From the NCBI GenBank assembly GCA_015520425.1, contig WAQC01000049.1:1-15862 (forward strand): a stretch of 15,862 nucleotides of DNA, written 5' to 3'. A model generated the notes under the pieces. The model did no database searches. It was not told where the DNA came from and was given only the letters and a program-made list of their open reading frames with translations. Origin of the DNA: Candidatus Pelearchaeum sp. GTDB lineage: Archaea > Thermoproteota > Nitrososphaeria_A > Caldarchaeales > Caldarchaeaceae. The position numbers and the translations under genes are program-made. Of the stretch, positions 13,584 through 15,862 are shown in pieces (the stretch's first letter is position 1; each line of letters opens with the position of its first letter).

Positions 13584-14219
13584 CTAAGAAGTCCTAACCT
13601 CCACGACTATCTCGTCCTCATTCTTCAAAACATAGTTAACGGGGTCGCTTATCTCCTCGCCATTAACCAAAACCTTTAGGTCTCCACAGTAGGTGTCAAA
13701 GCAATTCTCGTCAAAGCGCTTGCCCCAGACCTTGAAGATGTCCTCTAGCTTGAAGTCATAGACTATGGGCGACTCTATGTGAATCCTGTTCGGCGTGCTG
13801 TGCGTGTGTATGTAGCGCAGCCTGCCGTCGGGCATCAGCCCCATGAAACGAGGAACCTCAACCTCACGCCCATCCACGAAAACCCTCAGGGTAACGTGGT
13901 CGTGCATCGCCAGCCCCTCATGCCCAGTCAGGAAACGCTCAGTAATCTCCTCAGGTGTCTGCTGCGTGGCCTGCTGAGCCAGGCTCTCCAGGTATGGTGG
14001 GATGAATATCACGGACACAATAATCAGGAGAGCTGCGATTCCTATTGGCGGCGCTATGTTGAGAGCGAAGTAATATGAGAAGTGTTTGGAGCGTGTATGC
14101 TGCTTCAGAGCCTTCGGCGAGTTGAATGAACGGCCACAGCGCTTACAGGTGTGTTTCTCAACCATGCTACGCCCCCAACAGGGGAGCGCATACATAAACT
14201 TACCCACAATTCGGCTCAT
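13584..14219 (-). CDS. C2H2 zinc finger, one membrane segment and an extracytoplasmic domain
   Basis: 211 residues in three parts. Residues 25-46 form a classical C2H2 finger, C-x2-C-x12-H-x4-H (Cys25, Cys28, His41, His46). A hydrophobic segment at about 49-76 (IGIAALLIIVSVIFI) follows at once; the basic N-terminal side predicts the finger inside and the rest outside. The outer domain (about 95-211) has histidine-rich strands (GHEGLAMHDH, YIHTHSTPNRIHIES), a DIFKVWGKRF segment, a possible disulfide (Cys173, Cys178 in NCFDTYCGD) and an ending like a beta-grasp fold (LKVLVNGEE, VNYVLKNEDEIVV). I have seen similar outer domains in Thaumarchaeota and Actinobacteria, without a known role; metal binding by the histidines is a guess. 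Met9 or Met19 are alternative starts; Met19 (VEKHTCKRC) would put the finger right at the N-terminus. Confidence 0.78.
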   Translation of the reverse strand: MSRIVGKFMYALPCWGRSMVEKHTCKRCGRSFNSPKALKQHTRSKHFSYYFALNIAPPIGIAALLIIVSVIFIPPYLESLAQQATQQTPEEITERFLTGHEGLAMHDHVTLRVFVDGREVEVPRFMGLMPDGRLRYIHTHSTPNRIHIESPIVYDFKLEDIFKVWGKRFDENCFDTYCGDLKVLVNGEEISDPVNYVLKNEDEIVVEVRTS

Positions 14220-14225
14220 GGATTG

Positions 14226-14232
14226 ATTTTTA
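14226..14232 (+). promoter_or_regulatory. TATA box for the CbiX-like gene (leaderless)
   Basis: ATTTTTA centred 28 bases before the ATG at 14257. Read backwards (TAAAAAT) it could also drive the zinc-finger gene, but initiation would then fall near 14206, past that gene's first ATG, favouring one of its internal Met starts. Confidence 0.5.
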
Positions 14233-14256
14233 AGGTCGCAGCCCCATGCCTAGCTC

Positions 14257-14769
14257 ATGCGTGTGGTTATAGTGCTCGTCGGCCACGGCTCCCCGCCAAA
14301 AGGGTACCCAGCCGAGAAGGTCTCCGAGTACGTCCGTCTTGAGAAGCAGCTAAAATCAGGCGGCGAAGATGTTAGGCGCCGCTTCCAGGAGCTTGACGCC
14401 GAGATACGCAACTACCCAAGAACACCAGAAAACGACCCCTACTGGCACGGGCTTAACGAGCTCGTAAATGCCATGAAGGAAAAAGGCGGAGACTTCCTAG
14501 ACGTAATCCCAGCGTTTAACGAGTTCTGCTCACCGACGATTGAAGAGGCGATAAGCAGGGCAGCGGGTATGAAGCCCGACAAGATAATCGTCGTCCCAAC
14601 CATGATGGTTCGCGGCGGAGAGCATTCCGAGGAGGATATTCCAGAGAAGCTGGAAGAGTTGTCGGAGAAGGTCAGGGATGTGGAGATAATCTACGCGTGG
14701 CCCTTTGACCTCGCTGCCCTGGCCAGCTTCCTAGTAGAACAGGCAAAACGCTACGCTGGCAAACAGTAA
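14257..14769 (+). CDS. CbiX/SirB-type sirohydrochlorin chelatase-like protein
   Basis: A 170-residue class II chelatase fold. These enzymes place cobalt, nickel or iron into sirohydrochlorin for cobalamin, F430 or siroheme. The N-terminal VGHGSPP holds the first metal histidine (His10); the second, His123, sits in GGEHSEEDIPE. FNEFCSPTIEEAI matches the central family helix. Single-domain CbiX(S) proteins are 120-130 residues; here an extra 40-50 residues (about 14-62, with RRFQELDAEIRNYPRTPENDP) stand between the GHGS loop and the first core helix. No other tetrapyrrole gene lies nearby, so the substrate cannot be assigned. The ATG at 14257 is predicted leaderless. Confidence 0.78.
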   Translation: MRVVIVLVGHGSPPKGYPAEKVSEYVRLEKQLKSGGEDVRRRFQELDAEIRNYPRTPENDPYWHGLNELVNAMKEKGGDFLDVIPAFNEFCSPTIEEAISRAAGMKPDKIIVVPTMMVRGGEHSEEDIPEKLEELSEKVRDVEIIYAWPFDLAALASFLVEQAKRYAGKQ

Positions 14770-14800
14770 TCTAACATCTATTATCCATTGTTGATGGGGC

Positions 14801-15406
14801 TTGGCCGACGAGCTTGTGGATGCTCTCCTAAGCTGGGCGCATACATACCTAGTCCCCCTAGGCGTCCCAGGGCTCTTCATCCTAGCCTTCGCCGAGTCCA
14901 GCTTCTTCCCAATACCACCAGACGCGGTCCTCATACCCCTCTCCCTCCTAAACCCAGGGGGAGCGCTGCTCTACGGCCTAACCGCCACAGCAGGCTCAGT
15001 CCTAGGCGCTCTCCTAGGATACTGGATAGGCCTCAGGGGAGGCAGGCCAGTCCTGCTAAAGATAATCAAGGAAGAGCGCGTCATGCGCGTTGAGGGCTAC
15101 TTCAACCGCTACGGCCTATGGGCTGTCGGTATAGCTGCCTTCACACCAATCCCCTACAAGGTCTTCACCATAGCGTCTGGAGCATTCAGACTCAGAAACA
15201 TCAAGGGCTTCATCATCGTCTCATTCATAGGCCGCGGAGCAAGATTCATGACCGAGGCAACGCTCATCATGCTATACGGAGAGCCCATACTAGAATTCAT
15301 ACGCACATACTTTGAGCAGCTCACGATAGCAGTAGTAGCCGCTGCGGCGGTGATATACGTAGCATACCGAAGGCTGGGCCGCAAAAACAAAAATAGAAAC
15401 CCGTAG
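14801..15406 (+). CDS. DedA/VTT-domain membrane protein
   Basis: 201 residues, integral membrane. Family features are in order: FAESSFFPIPPDAVLIPLSLL (about 30-50, the acidic-proline re-entrant loop), GSVLGALLGYWIGLRGG, then YFNRYGLWAVGIAAFTPIPYKVFTIASGAF (second re-entrant loop with the essential proline pair) and IGRGARFM with its conserved arginines. It most resembles the YqaA branch. DedA/VTT proteins are linked to lipid scrambling or flipping and to membrane energetics; the archaeal substrate is unknown. The TTG at 14801 is the only start: an in-frame stop lies two codons before. It follows the chelatase by 31 bases and precedes hisH by 19, so the three may share a transcript. Confidence 0.87.
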   Translation: MADELVDALLSWAHTYLVPLGVPGLFILAFAESSFFPIPPDAVLIPLSLLNPGGALLYGLTATAGSVLGALLGYWIGLRGGRPVLLKIIKEERVMRVEGYFNRYGLWAVGIAAFTPIPYKVFTIASGAFRLRNIKGFIIVSFIGRGARFMTEATLIMLYGEPILEFIRTYFEQLTIAVVAAAAVIYVAYRRLGRKNKNRNP

Positions 15407-15425
15407 AGTATGGCGCGAGCTCGGC

Positions 15426-15862
15426 GTGAAGATACTAGTCCTCAGCTATGGTGTGGGGAACATCTTCAGCATATCCAACGCTCTAAAGCGGCTGGGCGCC
15501 GACGTGATTATAAGCAGAGAACCAACGCGCACTAGCGACTTTGACGCCCTCGTAATGCCTGGCGTGGGAAGCTTCGCGGCGGCAGCGGAGAACATAGCGC
15601 CCTACCGCGAGGAGCTGCGCGAAAAAATACTAAACGAAACACCAACACTCGGAATCTGCCTAGGTATGCAGGTGATGTTCGGAGAGAGCGAAGAAGGCCC
15701 TGGAAGGGGGCTGGAAATCTTCAGGGGAAGCGTAGTAGCGCTGCCGCCAACTGTGAAGCGCCCCCACATGGGCTGGAACACGATAAAGAGAGTAAAAGAC
15801 ACGCCGCTGATGGAGGGGATAGAAGAGGCATGGGTCTACTTCAACCACACATACTACCCAAA
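15426..15862 (+). CDS. hisH: Imidazole glycerol phosphate synthase, glutaminase subunit, 3' end cut
   Basis: About 145 residues from a GTG at 15426 (MKILVLSYGVGNIFSISNAL) to the window edge. HisH releases ammonia from glutamine and hands it to HisF for the ring-closing step of histidine synthesis. Class I amidotransferase features: PGVGSFAAA (45-53) for the oxyanion strand, the nucleophile Cys78 in LGICLGMQVMFGESEEG, and PHMGWNTI and the YFNHTYYP segment typical of HisH. The catalytic His-Glu pair near the C-terminus lies outside. No other in-frame start exists between the DedA stop and 15426. Its strand is opposite to the hisG-D-C-B run, so it may open a second his block. Confidence 0.94.
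   Translation, partial: MKILVLSYGVGNIFSISNALKRLGADVIISREPTRTSDFDALVMPGVGSFAAAAENIAPYREELREKILNETPTLGICLGMQVMFGESEEGPGRGLEIFRGSVVALPPTVKRPHMGWNTIKRVKDTPLMEGIEEAWVYFNHTYYP

Noticed and set aside
1..15862. CRISPR array, insertion sequence or prophage
   Set aside because: No regularly spaced repeats, transposase, integrase or terminal inverted repeats were seen; nearly all genes are housekeeping or metabolic.

Overview
The window comes from a high-GC archaeal chromosome. The clearest marker is the small subunit (DP1) of DNA polymerase D, which Crenarchaeota lack and which Euryarchaeota, Thaumarchaeota/Aigarchaeota-like lineages and Korarchaea have. An endonuclease Q homologue, an ACT-V4R protein, archaeal TATA boxes lying about 26-28 bases before several start codons (leaderless transcripts), and heavy use of TTG and GTG starts agree with this. 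The extracytoplasmic domain of the zinc-finger membrane protein resembles proteins I associate with Nitrososphaeria, so a thermophilic Nitrososphaeria/Aigarchaeota-type organism is my best guess, but this is inference.

Layout, left to right. (1) 1-454, minus: 5' part of a ribokinase-family sugar kinase. (2) 455-659: no gene; a plus-strand TATA box is followed at the expected distance by consecutive hairpins, a possible small RNA. (3) 660-3062: a thioredoxin/glutaredoxin-like protein (minus) diverges from a tandem-domain gamma-glutamylcyclotransferase-fold protein followed by an MFS transporter (plus). (4) 3059-4351, minus: endonuclease Q. (5) 4468-5022, plus: LUD-domain (LutC-like) protein. 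(6) 5030-8973, minus: histidine cluster hisG-hisD-hisC-hisB with overlapping gene junctions, two of them TTGA stop/start overlaps. (7) 8974-9204: promoters plus a compact imperfect hairpin with partly duplicated arms. (8) 9205-9813, plus: SAM methyltransferase. (9) 9794-11604, minus: threonine-dehydratase-family PLP enzyme followed by an ACT-V4R protein. (10) 11648-13509, minus: small acidic protein of unknown function and PolD small subunit DP1. (11) 13584-14219, minus: C2H2 zinc finger/one-TM protein. (12) 14257-15862, plus: CbiX-like chelatase, DedA/VTT membrane protein and the 5' part of hisH.

Functionally, hisG, hisD, hisC, hisB and hisH give five proteins of histidine biosynthesis, in two blocks: a minus-strand block and hisH about 6.5 kb beyond the hisG start on the other strand, probably opening a second his block past the window edge. 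DP1 (replication) and EndoQ (cutting at deaminated bases) are both DNA-maintenance genes. The PLP dehydratase has no regulatory domain of its own, while the gene behind it supplies an ACT domain. No CRISPR array, insertion sequence, rRNA or tRNA was seen. The most interesting items are the hairpin element at 9105-9164, the candidate small RNA at about 559-655, the double cyclotransferase and the zinc-finger membrane protein.
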